Shown: positions 7,392 to 15,512 of the stretch, piece by piece
How the letters are laid out: every line of letters begins with the position of its first letter
How positions within the stretch are numbered: the first letter of the stretch is position 1
Source: a virus
IMG/VR virus record: IMGVR_UViG_3300028581_000044
Location: 1-61,761 of that record
Direction: 5' to 3' (one strand)
Length of the DNA: 61,761 bases
Position numbers and translations under genes: made by a program
The notes under the pieces: model-generated
Told to the model about the DNA's origin: nothing
What the model saw: the letters and a program-made list of their open reading frames with translations, nothing else
The model's database searches: none

Positions 7392-7825
7392 TATATTTAA
7401 AAACATTTGAAGGATATCAAGACAAAGTGAAATTCCAAGATAGAATAAGATGGAATAATTGGGATGAAAACCAAACCAAGGAAGATAGAAGAAGAATCGT
7501 TAGAGATAACCAAAAAACGCGTCGTGAACTCAAGGAACGAATTGAAAAGGATATGGAAGATGGTAAAGACATTTCCAAGTGGATTTGGGGTTATGTAATC
7601 GATAGAGGGGGTGAACATAGTATGGATACAAAAAAACCTGTATATGGTGTATATCCACAAATGGATAATCATTTATCATATGTGTTGGCTGATAGTATCG
7701 GTGGTGGATTACACTGGTATAATTATAGTAACGAAAATGTAATGGCTGGTGGTAGTGATGAAATTAGAGAAGAAGGTATCAAGTTATATAAAAGATTTAA
7801 AGAACTCAAAAATGAAAAGATATAA
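7388..7825 (+). CDS. hypothetical protein, possible capsid-targeted cargo
   Basis: 145 residues beginning MIYLKTFEGYQ, a weaker match to the capsid-targeting tag (ends T-F-E instead of [ILV]-x-E). The rest is basic then mixed, with WIWGYVIDRGGEHSMDTKKPVYGVYPQMDNHLSYVLADSIGGGLHWYNYS. No known domain. It overlaps the preceding cargo-like gene by 4 nt and the following gene by 14 nt, so the three are one unit. Confidence 0.6.
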   Translation: MIYLKTFEGYQDKVKFQDRIRWNNWDENQTKEDRRRIVRDNQKTRRELKERIEKDMEDGKDISKWIWGYVIDRGGEHSMDTKKPVYGVYPQMDNHLSYVLADSIGGGLHWYNYSNENVMAGGSDEIREEGIKLYKRFKELKNEKI

Positions 7826-8630
7826 AGAATTAAAGTACGATAAAAAGACTTTTACTGAACAATGGAGAATTGATGAAATTCTTGTTAAAAAAGGATTTCA
7901 ATGGTTTTTGGATTGTGAAGTAGAAGATGTAAGAATTGAAATATTAAAGGAAACTTTAATCATGAATTCAGGTACATTCTTTAGTGGAACATGGGTTTAT
8001 GGTGCATGGAGAGATGGTGTTTGGAAATATGGTACTTGGATGAATGGTGTATGGTTTAATGGAAGATGGTTAGATGGAGATTTTTTAGATGGTATCATAA
8101 AAGGAGGTCAATTTTTAAATGGAAGAATGGAAAAAGGCACTGTTGAAGGTGGTGATTTCTATCATTTTGAAATAAGTAGAGATGTAAAGAAAAAAGAAGA
8201 AAAGAAAAAGGAAGAAATTCAACAAGATGAAAATCCACCACAAGGTGAAAAAATAACCGAAACAATTATGAAAAGAAATATTAAGAAATTCAATGAATTC
8301 AAGGTAAATGAAGAATTGGATGTAGAAGATTTAAAACACGAAATGGGTGAAACACAAGAAGAAGAAAATCTAGAAGAAACATTACCAGTTGATGAATTAC
8401 CAATAGATGAAGTTCCAGATGAAAAAGACTTAAAAGTTCTTCCACCTAAACCTGTTATGACATCAGCTATGAGAGCTGAAGAATGGAAAAATTTATCATC
8501 GAATCCGGGAAGTAGAAAAATTTTCAGAACAATGGATGATTATTTAACTTCAATTGGGATTACAAATACTCATATGGAAGATGAACCAAAAGTTCCAACA
8601 ACCAGAAGAGGAATAAGAAGAAAACAATAA
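7812..8630 (+). CDS. pentapeptide-repeat (GxWxx) protein with internal targeting-like sequence
   Basis: About 272 residues from the ATG at 7812 (a longer frame starts at 7749 but overlaps the previous gene heavily). Residues about 55-120 are some 13 units of G-x-[WF]-x-x (GTWVY, GAWRD, GVWKY, GTWMN, GVWFN and so on), likely a regular beta-solenoid. A Lys/Glu linker follows, then MKRNIKKFNEFKVNEELD starting at 8268, which looks like a capsid-targeting tag in mid-protein. The C-terminal part is acidic. This suggests either a fusion of two genes or an internal translation start. Function unknown. Confidence 0.68.
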   Translation: MKRYKELKYDKKTFTEQWRIDEILVKKGFQWFLDCEVEDVRIEILKETLIMNSGTFFSGTWVYGAWRDGVWKYGTWMNGVWFNGRWLDGDFLDGIIKGGQFLNGRMEKGTVEGGDFYHFEISRDVKKKEEKKKEEIQQDENPPQGEKITETIMKRNIKKFNEFKVNEELDVEDLKHEMGETQEEENLEETLPVDELPIDEVPDEKDLKVLPPKPVMTSAMRAEEWKNLSSNPGSRKIFRTMDDYLTSIGITNTHMEDEPKVPTTRRGIRRKQ

Positions 8631-8698
8631 TATTCTCTTTACCTTAGGTCTGGAGTGTACAAAGGTTTCAAACACTGAACCAGTTAATCAGCGTTTTT

Positions 8699-8971
8699 TC
8701 ATGTCCACCATTCATATTCAGAATTTTTGGTCCTGAATCTAACATAATCATCGGTTTCTTCCAATATCTCTAAAACTTCCGTTGTTAACCAATAATCCTG
8801 ATATTGATAACTTCTAGCTGTTGCAGAACCAACATACATAGAACAACCAACTGTCGGTTTATGACTTACAACTTCTTTAAAAGTTCTATCTTCATTCCAT
8901 TTTATTGCTTGTGAATCAGAACCACAATCACCAGCACCATCACTAACTCTTCTTAATTTTGCCATTATCAA
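8699..8971 (-). CDS. hypothetical protein
   Basis: About 88-90 residues (MAKLRR start at 8965 is the likelier). Gly- and Ser-rich N-terminus (SDGAGDCGSDSQAIKW), then mixed alpha/beta ending in YEWWT. Overlaps the 3' end of the upstream RHH gene by about 25 nt, suggesting coupling. The 68-nt spacer before the converging gene at 8630 contains a short inverted repeat. No recognised family. Confidence 0.6.
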   Translation of the reverse strand: MIMAKLRRVSDGAGDCGSDSQAIKWNEDRTFKEVVSHKPTVGCSMYVGSATARSYQYQDYWLTTEVLEILEETDDYVRFRTKNSEYEWWT

Positions 8972-9113
8972 TGTCTTTTTTAATTAAATATTCAATATAC
9001 TTCGATTTGTTAATATTTTTATCTTTGCAAATTTTATCCAATATTTCATCCAACTCAATATTAACAGATATTGATAAACTCTTTTTTTTGTTCGTTATTT
9101 TTGGTCTGCCCAT
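8943..9113 (-). CDS. small ribbon-helix-helix protein
   Basis: 56 residues: MGRPKITNKKK basic arm, strand SLSISVNIELDEILDKIC, and NKSKYIEYLIKKDI as the second helix. CopG/Arc-like DNA-binding proteins have this layout. It is divergent from the RHH gene at 9213, repeating the arrangement at 3047/3292, and probably controls the shared 99-nt intergenic region. Confidence 0.72.
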   Translation of the reverse strand: MGRPKITNKKKSLSISVNIELDEILDKICKDKNINKSKYIEYLIKKDIDNGKIKKS

Positions 9114-9183
9114 GATATTTATATAAAAAAATTATAGATTGGTTTAAAATAATTGTAAAATAGAAAAATATGACTTTATTTTA

Positions 9184-9193
9184 TTTATATATA
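9184..9193 (+). promoter_or_regulatory. TTTATATATA motif before RHH-endonuclease pair
   Basis: TTTATATATA lies 19 nt before the start at 9213, matching the recurring candidate late-promoter motif. Confidence 0.3.
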
Positions 9194-9212
9194 CTACAAA
9201 AAAGATACATAT

Positions 9213-9374
9213 ATGAAAAAACCAGTAACAAAAAGAAAAATATCATTGAGACTAGATGTCATTGTTTATGATTTTTTAGAAGATAATTTCGAAAATAAAT
9301 CACAATATATTGAATACTTAATATATAAAGACATTAAAGAATCTGGATTATTAGAAAAAGAAATTATTTTGTAA
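9213..9374 (+). CDS. small ribbon-helix-helix protein preceding an endonuclease
   Basis: 53 residues: MKKPVTKRKISLRLDVIVYDFLEDNF then ENKSQYIEYLIYKDIKESG, an RHH fold. Its stop overlaps the endonuclease start (TAATG at 9372-9376). The YIEYLI.KDI segment is nearly the same as in the divergent gene at 8943, so these RHH proteins are paralogues. Confidence 0.72.
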   Translation: MKKPVTKRKISLRLDVIVYDFLEDNFENKSQYIEYLIYKDIKESGLLEKEIIL

Positions 9375-10747
9375 TGAAACCACACAATTTCAAATGGACA
9401 AAAGAAAAATGTCAAGAAGAAGCATTAAAATATAAGAATAAATTTGAATATCAAAAAAAATCAGGATCATCTTATAATAGTGCTTATAAAAATGGGTGGT
9501 TAAATGATATATGTTCACATATGAACAGACCAAAATCATATAATTTTAAATGGACCAAAGAAAAATGTCGAGATGAAGCATTAAAATATAATAGAAGAAT
9601 TGATTTTTTTAATGAAAATCCGGGTGTTTATAATAAATGTCAGAAAAACAATTGGTTGGATGATTTTTGTTCCCACATGATATCTAAAAAATTGAGAAAT
9701 TATTGGACAAAAGAAAAATGTATAAATGAATCATTAAAATATAAAACAAGGACAGAATTCAATAATAATTCACCAAGGGCTTATCAATTATGTTTACAAA
9801 ATAATTGGTTAATTTTATGTAGTCATTTAAATTTAAAAATTAAATCATATTCAAAAGAATATTGTATTGAAGAAAGTAAAAAATATAAAACATTGAAAGA
9901 TTTGATTAAAAATAATTTTTATTTATATTTGAAAATACTTCATAATGATTGGATGAAAGAATCATATGATCATATTGTAATATGTGGAAATCTATATAAT
10001 AGATGTATATATTCTTATGAATTTGTTGATAATTATGTGTATGTTGGTTTAACTTATAATTTAAATATTAGACATTTACAACACATGAAAAAGGGACCAG
10101 TGTTTAAACATATTAAAGAAACAAATTTAGAACCAAAACTTGTACAATTAACTGATTATATTGATGTGAAAAACGCTAAAATTAAAGAAGGTGAATATGT
10201 AAAAAAATATAAATACGATGGTTGGTTTGTTTTAAACTCATCTAAAACAGGCGGAATTGGATGTTCTAAATTAATAAAATGGACAAAAGAAAAATGTTTA
10301 GATGAATCAAAAAAATATCAAACTAAAACAGAATATTTCAAAAATTCACCATCATATTATACTGTTAAAAAAAATGGTTGGTTAGATGAATTATGTTCAC
10401 ATATGAAAGAAGGAAGAAAGCCCAATAATTATTGGAATTATGAAAAATGTTTAGAAGAAGCTAAGAAACAAAAAACAAAATCTAACTTCAGAAAATCTTT
10501 TACGGCATATAAAAATTCAATTAAAAATAATTGGTTGTTGGATATTTATTCTAATATGAATTGGAAATTACCAAATAAATCAATAAAATATTGGGAAATT
10601 TATGAAAATTGTTTGAATGAATCAAAAAAATATAAAACACCCACACAATTTATTAAAAAATCATCTCATGTTTATAAACAATCGTTAAAAAATAAATGGA
10701 TTGAAAAAATTTATCTATATAATAATTGGAAAATTAAAAACAAATAA
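9374..10747 (+). CDS. GIY-YIG endonuclease embedded in seven W-T-K-E-K-C repeats
   Basis: 457 residues. Four repeats of about 45-50 residues (WTKEKCxEEALKYxxRxEF...YxxxxxNxWLDDxCSHM) precede and three follow a central GIY-YIG domain at about residues 212-295 (RCIYSYEF, YVYVGLTYNLNIRHLQH, with catalytic-type Tyr, Arg and a later EGEYV Glu). The repeats are probably DNA-binding, giving site specificity. A shorter paralogue with two plus two repeats is at 24694. Likely a mobile homing-type endonuclease, translated together with the RHH protein before it. Confidence 0.78.
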   Translation: MKPHNFKWTKEKCQEEALKYKNKFEYQKKSGSSYNSAYKNGWLNDICSHMNRPKSYNFKWTKEKCRDEALKYNRRIDFFNENPGVYNKCQKNNWLDDFCSHMISKKLRNYWTKEKCINESLKYKTRTEFNNNSPRAYQLCLQNNWLILCSHLNLKIKSYSKEYCIEESKKYKTLKDLIKNNFYLYLKILHNDWMKESYDHIVICGNLYNRCIYSYEFVDNYVYVGLTYNLNIRHLQHMKKGPVFKHIKETNLEPKLVQLTDYIDVKNAKIKEGEYVKKYKYDGWFVLNSSKTGGIGCSKLIKWTKEKCLDESKKYQTKTEYFKNSPSYYTVKKNGWLDELCSHMKEGRKPNNYWNYEKCLEEAKKQKTKSNFRKSFTAYKNSIKNNWLLDIYSNMNWKLPNKSIKYWEIYENCLNESKKYKTPTQFIKKSSHVYKQSLKNKWIEKIYLYNNWKIKNK

Positions 10748-10769
10748 CAATTTTTTTTATAGAATATAA

Positions 10770-12419
10770 ATGATAAACATAGATGGAAAAGTGGATATTT
10801 ATTTTCCTATGGAAATGAAACCAAGACCACAACAAATAGAACTTATTCAAAAATGTAAAGAATCTATAAATAATGGTAAAAAATTTTTACTTTTAAATTC
10901 ACCAGTGGGTAGTGGAAAATCATATTTTGCAATCATGTTTTCAAATTGGTATAAAAATTATGTAGGTGATGAAAATACTAAAATTGATATTGTTACAAAC
11001 AGTAAATTACTTCAAGATCAATACCAAAATAGTTTCAATTTCATAAAAGTATTGAAAGGACAAAACAATTATAACTGTACAAGACATCAAGGGTTTAATT
11101 GTCAGGAAGGAAAAGAAATGAATTCCATTCAGAGTCTCAAAAAATGTGATCATTGTCCTTATGATATTGACAAACTTATTTGGACTCATTCAGATATTGG
11201 AATTACAAATTTCCATCTGATAAATAGTTTTATGATTTACGCACCGACACCGACACTGGAAGATAGAAATGCTAGTGTACTTATTTGTGATGAAGCTCAT
11301 GATTTTGAATCTGTTTTTTGTGATTTTTTATCCACTAAATTAAGTGGTAAATTATTAAAAAAATATGGAATGGATCAAGTCTATATTGAAAAATATGAAC
11401 AAATTTTAAACAATATAAAAACAGTTCAGGAATTTATGGATTTTATTCAAGATAAATTCATACCATATATTTCAGTACTAAATCAAAAATATGAAGGACT
11501 TCTGAAAAGTAATGAAAATAAACAATTATATTTCAAATATTATTCCTATACATCAAGTCAAATCGAAAAATTTGATAATATTTTAGTTAAATATGATAAA
11601 GATCCAGATAACTGGTCATTGGATATCACATATTCAAAAGATAAAAGAGTTGAACTTATAATCGAACCAATTTGGGGTTATGATTACCTCAATGAATATG
11701 TTTGGAAAAGATATGATCATATTGTTTTTATGAGTGGTAGTATTTTAGATAAAAATATGTTCTGTTTTACAAATGGTTTACAACCAGAACTAACTGATTA
11801 CTATAGTCTTGAATCTACATTCCCAATACAAAATAGACCTTTATATTATGTCAAATGTGGTAAAATGACATATAATTCCAAAAGAGAAACATTTGAAAAA
11901 CAGGTTCCTATTATCAAAAACATTTTAAAAAAGTATAAAGATAAGAGTGGTATTATACATACTACTAATTATGAAATTGCTGATTGGATAAAAAATGCAA
12001 TAGATGATGATAGATTAATTAAACATGATCCGGAAACCAGAGAAGATATTGTGACTAAATTTTTGAAAGAAGGTAAAAAGATAAAAAGTGAAGATGAAGA
12101 AAAAACAAATTCGGTTATGATTTCACCATCACTAATAAGTGGAATATCTTTAGATGGAGACCTATCAAGGTTTCAAATTATTGTAAAAATGCCATACCCA
12201 AATATAAGTAGTAATAAAATCAAAGCCAGACAAAAAGCAGATAAAAGATGGTACGATTGGTTTACTTGTGTGCAAATTATTCAAATGTCTGGTCGTAGTG
12301 TTAGATCAGAAAATGATTGGGCACATACTTTTATTTTAGATTCATCTTTTTCAGATATACTAAAAAGAACATCATATTTACCAAGATGGTTTACTGATGC
12401 AATAATAATGTTAAAATAA
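10770..12419 (+). CDS. DinG/XPD-like Fe-S superfamily 2 helicase
   Basis: 549 residues. Walker A is NSPVGSGKSYF (about residues 42-53) and the DEAH box is VLICDEAHDFE. Between them four cysteines (YNCTRHQGFNC ... KKCDHCPYD) occupy the place of the 4Fe-4S cluster of XPD/DinG helicases. C-terminal motifs include MSGSILD, SGIIHTTNYE and the motif VI region IQMSGRSVRSENDWA. Such enzymes unwind DNA 5'-3' in repair or recombination. T4 has other helicases in this role, so the presence of an Fe-S type is notable. The start lies 22 nt after the endonuclease gene, in a T-rich spacer. Confidence 0.85.
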   Translation: MINIDGKVDIYFPMEMKPRPQQIELIQKCKESINNGKKFLLLNSPVGSGKSYFAIMFSNWYKNYVGDENTKIDIVTNSKLLQDQYQNSFNFIKVLKGQNNYNCTRHQGFNCQEGKEMNSIQSLKKCDHCPYDIDKLIWTHSDIGITNFHLINSFMIYAPTPTLEDRNASVLICDEAHDFESVFCDFLSTKLSGKLLKKYGMDQVYIEKYEQILNNIKTVQEFMDFIQDKFIPYISVLNQKYEGLLKSNENKQLYFKYYSYTSSQIEKFDNILVKYDKDPDNWSLDITYSKDKRVELIIEPIWGYDYLNEYVWKRYDHIVFMSGSILDKNMFCFTNGLQPELTDYYSLESTFPIQNRPLYYVKCGKMTYNSKRETFEKQVPIIKNILKKYKDKSGIIHTTNYEIADWIKNAIDDDRLIKHDPETREDIVTKFLKEGKKIKSEDEEKTNSVMISPSLISGISLDGDLSRFQIIVKMPYPNISSNKIKARQKADKRWYDWFTCVQIIQMSGRSVRSENDWAHTFILDSSFSDILKRTSYLPRWFTDAIIMLK

Positions 12420-12427
12420 AAGAAAAA

Positions 12428-12446
12428 GGGGGATAAAATATCCCCC
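12428..12446. terminator. hairpin between converging genes
   Basis: GGGGGATA / TATCCCCC with a 3-nt loop follows the helicase stop within 10 nt. The stem is strong, but only a weak T-tract follows it, so termination is likely but not certain. Confidence 0.6.
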
Positions 12447-12486
12447 TATTTCCACCATGACAAATCAAAATCAAATAAACCAAATC

Positions 12487-12687
12487 TTAACAAACTTCAC
12501 CAAAACTCGTTAAACATTCATCACAAACTGTAATTATATATTCGTTTCCATCTAATTTACTACCGAATCCAGCGAATATTCTTTCAACAACACCACCTTC
12601 CCATAAACAACGTTCTGGTGGATAATCTTTTTCTGGTTCGTAAATTAATTTAATTTCTTTCCCACATTTAATACAATATCTATTCAT
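12487..12687 (-). CDS. small zinc-ribbon protein
   Basis: 66 residues with CIKCGK near the N-terminus and CDECLTSFGEVC near the C-terminus, a four-Cys zinc ribbon of the sort used for nucleic-acid or protein contact. It overlaps the upstream gene by 8 nt. No specific family recognised. Confidence 0.65.
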   Translation of the reverse strand: MNRYCIKCGKEIKLIYEPEKDYPPERCLWEGGVVERIFAGFGSKLDGNEYIITVCDECLTSFGEVC

Positions 12688-13348
12688 AAATTTTAATTAA
12701 AGGTTTGAAATCTTTTGCGGTATCAAAATCCATTGTTCCGTATGCTAATATTAAAATTTTATCACCGACATAGAATTTTCTAGCTGCCGCTCCATTTATT
12801 CCGATGATGTTAGAACCTCTTTCTCCTTTGAGAATATAGGTTTCTATTCTTTCACCGTTATTTAAATTAAGAACTTGAACTTTTTGATTTTCGATCATGT
12901 TTACATCATCCATCATATCTTCATCAATGGTTATACTTCCCATATAATGTAGATTTGCTTCGGTTACTGTAACATTATGAATTTTTGATATTAATACTTC
13001 TATTAACTCATCTTCCGCTCTTTTTAAATTCCATTTTCTTTGATTAATTTCCGCCATCTCTTCTTTCTTTTTCTTCTTTTCCATAGAAATTTTAACTCTA
13101 TCACTTTCGTCTATGATTGTTCCGGTAGTTATAGAAAATTCGACCATTTCTGGAATACCGTATTCAGGATATTGATTTGACCACCAAGTTATTTGGCGTC
13201 TCGCATTACCCATTTTAGGATAAATTTTAGCATTTAAAATATCTGTAACCCAAGATTCACCCGAACCACTATATCCTTTTGCTCTTAACCATTTACCATC
13301 TTTACTTCTTACAGCGTAAAATTTAAGATTTACTGAAATTTCTGACAT
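12680..13348 (-). CDS. hypothetical protein
   Basis: 222 residues. N-terminal beta domain (FYAVRSKDGKWLRAKGYSGSGESWV), a basic helical linker (EKKKKKEEMAEINQRKWNLKRAEDELIEVL) and a C-terminal beta-barrel-like part (QVLNLNNGERIETYILKGERGSNIIGINGAAARKFYVGDKILILAYGTMD). That last segment resembles the C-terminal part of aspartate 1-decarboxylase (PanD) (INGAAAR, GD.ILI.AYG), but the upstream pro-enzyme Gly-Ser cleavage context is not where expected in a stand-alone enzyme, so I only note the similarity. Confidence 0.6.
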   Translation of the reverse strand: MSEISVNLKFYAVRSKDGKWLRAKGYSGSGESWVTDILNAKIYPKMGNARRQITWWSNQYPEYGIPEMVEFSITTGTIIDESDRVKISMEKKKKKEEMAEINQRKWNLKRAEDELIEVLISKIHNVTVTEANLHYMGSITIDEDMMDDVNMIENQKVQVLNLNNGERIETYILKGERGSNIIGINGAAARKFYVGDKILILAYGTMDFDTAKDFKPLIKIYE

Positions 13349-13394
13349 ATTTCTGATTTTAAACTAATATAAGAAAAATATTTGAAAATAAAAA

Positions 13395-13859
13395 TTATTC
13401 ACTTAATTTTTCGATTAAATGTTTTAATAAAGTTTCTTGTGTATCGTGTAATTGTATATATGAATATTTTGGATCATCTTTAAAATATAATGGAACCCAC
13501 ATTACTTTATCATTTTCCGGAACTTTATCTCCTCTTCTGTTAATGAATGTGGATGTACATTTTAATTCAACTTTTGAAAAATCTTCATTGGTAAAAATAG
13601 CATAAGATTTAAGTTGTTTCTTTGTCTTTTGATATTTAATCATTTCAAATTCCAATATTTGTGTTATTTTATTGGAATTTAAATTTATTTTCACATTTGT
13701 TTCTTCAAAAGTTTCTCTGATAGCGGCTTCCATATATGTTTCACCTTTTTCTATTAGTCCTTTTGGTATTGACCACATATTAAAAGGTGCATTTATAGCG
13801 TGACCCAATAAGAGTTCATTTTTGTTGTTTATTAAGAAAATTCCACAAGCTGTATCCAT
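13395..13859 (-). CDS. Nudix hydrolase
   Basis: 154 residues. The Nudix box G-x5-E-x7-R-E-x-x-E-E is clear in GLIEKGETYMEAAIRETFEE, the metal-binding and catalytic site that cleaves nucleoside diphosphates linked to another group. The N-terminus is ACGIFLINNKNELLLGHAINAPFNMWSIPKG. A phage enzyme of this type may hydrolyse oxidised nucleotides, ADP-ribose or capped RNA; the substrate cannot be told from sequence. Forms a minus-strand pair with the GNAT gene upstream. Confidence 0.88.
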   Translation of the reverse strand: MDTACGIFLINNKNELLLGHAINAPFNMWSIPKGLIEKGETYMEAAIRETFEETNVKINLNSNKITQILEFEMIKYQKTKKQLKSYAIFTNEDFSKVELKCTSTFINRRGDKVPENDKVMWVPLYFKDDPKYSYIQLHDTQETLLKHLIEKLSE

Positions 13860-13889
13860 CTAAATTTAATTTTAACTTATATATAAATT

Positions 13890-14339
13890 CTATTTTTCAT
13901 AATACATAAAATATCTGTAATTTTCGTTATGTTTTTCACCATGATCAAATAGAATTTTAAAATAATTTTTTTCGAAAAAGTCTTTTAAATTTGTATCAAT
14001 CATAATATCAATATATCTAAATTTTGATTTCTTGATCTGACTTAATGTATATCTCAATATTTTCTGACCGTAACCTTTATTTCTTTCATTTGGTTCTACA
14101 CAAAGATCTATAACCGAAATATAATTATCAAAATCAACCGGATAAACCCAAGCACAAATACCCATTAATTTATCACCATTAAATATACCATATAGTTTAC
14201 CATATTTATTGATAAAATACCATTGGTGTTTAAACCCATCTGGGTTTTTTTGATATATAACATCATTTGAAAATGATTTATCAAATATTTTTTTAGCTTT
14301 TGTCCAGTTTGGATTTGTTGAAATTTTTCTATAATGCAT
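13890..14339 (-). CDS. GNAT-family N-acetyltransferase
   Basis: 149 residues with the GNAT fold order: GKLYGIFNGDKLMGICAWVYP strands, VIDLCVEPNERNKGYGQKIL holding the acetyl-CoA pyrophosphate loop (R-x-x-G-Y-G), and a C-terminal FFEKNYFKILFDHGE. It would move an acetyl group from acetyl-CoA to an unknown amine or protein. Upstream is a TATATAATAG motif and the divergent GIY-YIG gene. Confidence 0.8.
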   Translation of the reverse strand: MHYRKISTNPNWTKAKKIFDKSFSNDVIYQKNPDGFKHQWYFINKYGKLYGIFNGDKLMGICAWVYPVDFDNYISVIDLCVEPNERNKGYGQKILRYTLSQIKKSKFRYIDIMIDTNLKDFFEKNYFKILFDHGEKHNENYRYFMYYEK

Positions 14340-14430
14340 AAAAAAGACTTGTTATCTATTATATATGAAAAACAATTCTTTGTTTAAGGTATTTGGACAC
14401 ATGAAAAATATAGAATAAACAAGAATAAAA

Positions 14431-14443
14431 TTTTAATATATAG
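14431..14443 (+). promoter_or_regulatory. TTTTAATATATAG motif before GIY-YIG gene
   Basis: The motif lies 19 nt before the GTG start at 14463 and matches the recurring candidate late-promoter motif. Confidence 0.35.
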
Positions 14444-14462
14444 TCATAAATAAATTAACATT

Positions 14463-15512
14463 GTGAAGATATATATTTATACATTATCAGATCCCACAAC
14501 AAATGAAGTTCGTTATTGTGGAAAAACAAAAGATATGTCAATAAGATACAAATCCCATTTAAAAACTTCACCAAAATATAAAAATAGAAAAAGAAATTGG
14601 GTTAAAAGTTTGAAAAATAAAGGGATTAAACCAGTCATGGAAGTTATCGATATTGTAGATGTTGAAAATTGGAATTTTTGGGAAAAATATTGGATTTCAC
14701 AATTAAAATCTTGGGGATTTAATTTAGTAAATGGTAATAATGGTGGTGGATTTGATGTTACTGGATTTAAACATACAGAAGAATCAAAAAATAAAATAAC
14801 AAACGCTCAAAAAGGTAGAAAATTATCAGAAGAATGGAAGAGAAATATATCTATTGGAAGGTCTGGAATCACATTTTCGGAAAATCATATTAAAAATCTT
14901 TCTAAATCACACAAAGGTAAGAAGGCAAATAATAATAAGATTATTTATCAAATCGATATGAAAAATGGTGAAATATTAAATAAATTTGAATCGATAAAAA
15001 ATGCTTTGAAATATTTAAATGTGGATTTGAAAAACTCTAATATATCAAAAGTTTGTAAAAATAAATTAAAATCTGTTTTTGGTTATTATTGGTGTTATGA
15101 AGATGATTATGATAAATATAGTTTTTTAAAATATAAAAGAAAAAATCAAAAAACAATTATTCAATATGATAAAAATGGAAAAATGATAAATAAATTCGAA
15201 TCTATATCCGAAGCATCAAACTTCACCGGAATAAAAAGAGACTACATATCACATGTTGTAAATGATAATATAGTTTCAGCTGGTAATTTTATATGGTTGT
15301 TTGATGGTGATGAAAATAAATTACAAAATAAAATAAATAGATGTAAAAAAGATTACATTATATTACAAATAAAAGATAATCAAATTATAAATACTTATAA
15401 TAGTATAAAAGAAGCTTTTGATAAAACAAATATAAAACATATAGGTTCCGTTATAAATGGAAATAGAAAAATAGCTGGTGGTTTTGATTGGAAAAAACAA
15501 TTAAACCAATGA
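14463..15512 (+). CDS. GIY-YIG homing endonuclease with NUMOD-type DNA-binding modules
   Basis: 349 residues from a GTG start. The N-terminal GIY-YIG domain is IYIYTLSDPTTNEVRYCGKTKDMSIRYKSHL with a later WNFWEKYWI catalytic Glu region. Then come NUMOD3-like helices (GFKHTEESKNKITNAQKGRKLSEEWKRN) and three NUMOD1-like repeats (IYQIDMKNGEILNKFESIKNALKYLN and two more). This is the classic architecture of phage free-standing homing endonucleases such as the T4 Seg enzymes and their relatives. The 3' end overlaps the converging amidase gene by 12 nt. Confidence 0.88.
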   Translation: MKIYIYTLSDPTTNEVRYCGKTKDMSIRYKSHLKTSPKYKNRKRNWVKSLKNKGIKPVMEVIDIVDVENWNFWEKYWISQLKSWGFNLVNGNNGGGFDVTGFKHTEESKNKITNAQKGRKLSEEWKRNISIGRSGITFSENHIKNLSKSHKGKKANNNKIIYQIDMKNGEILNKFESIKNALKYLNVDLKNSNISKVCKNKLKSVFGYYWCYEDDYDKYSFLKYKRKNQKTIIQYDKNGKMINKFESISEASNFTGIKRDYISHVVNDNIVSAGNFIWLFDGDENKLQNKINRCKKDYIILQIKDNQIINTYNSIKEAFDKTNIKHIGSVINGNRKIAGGFDWKKQLNQ

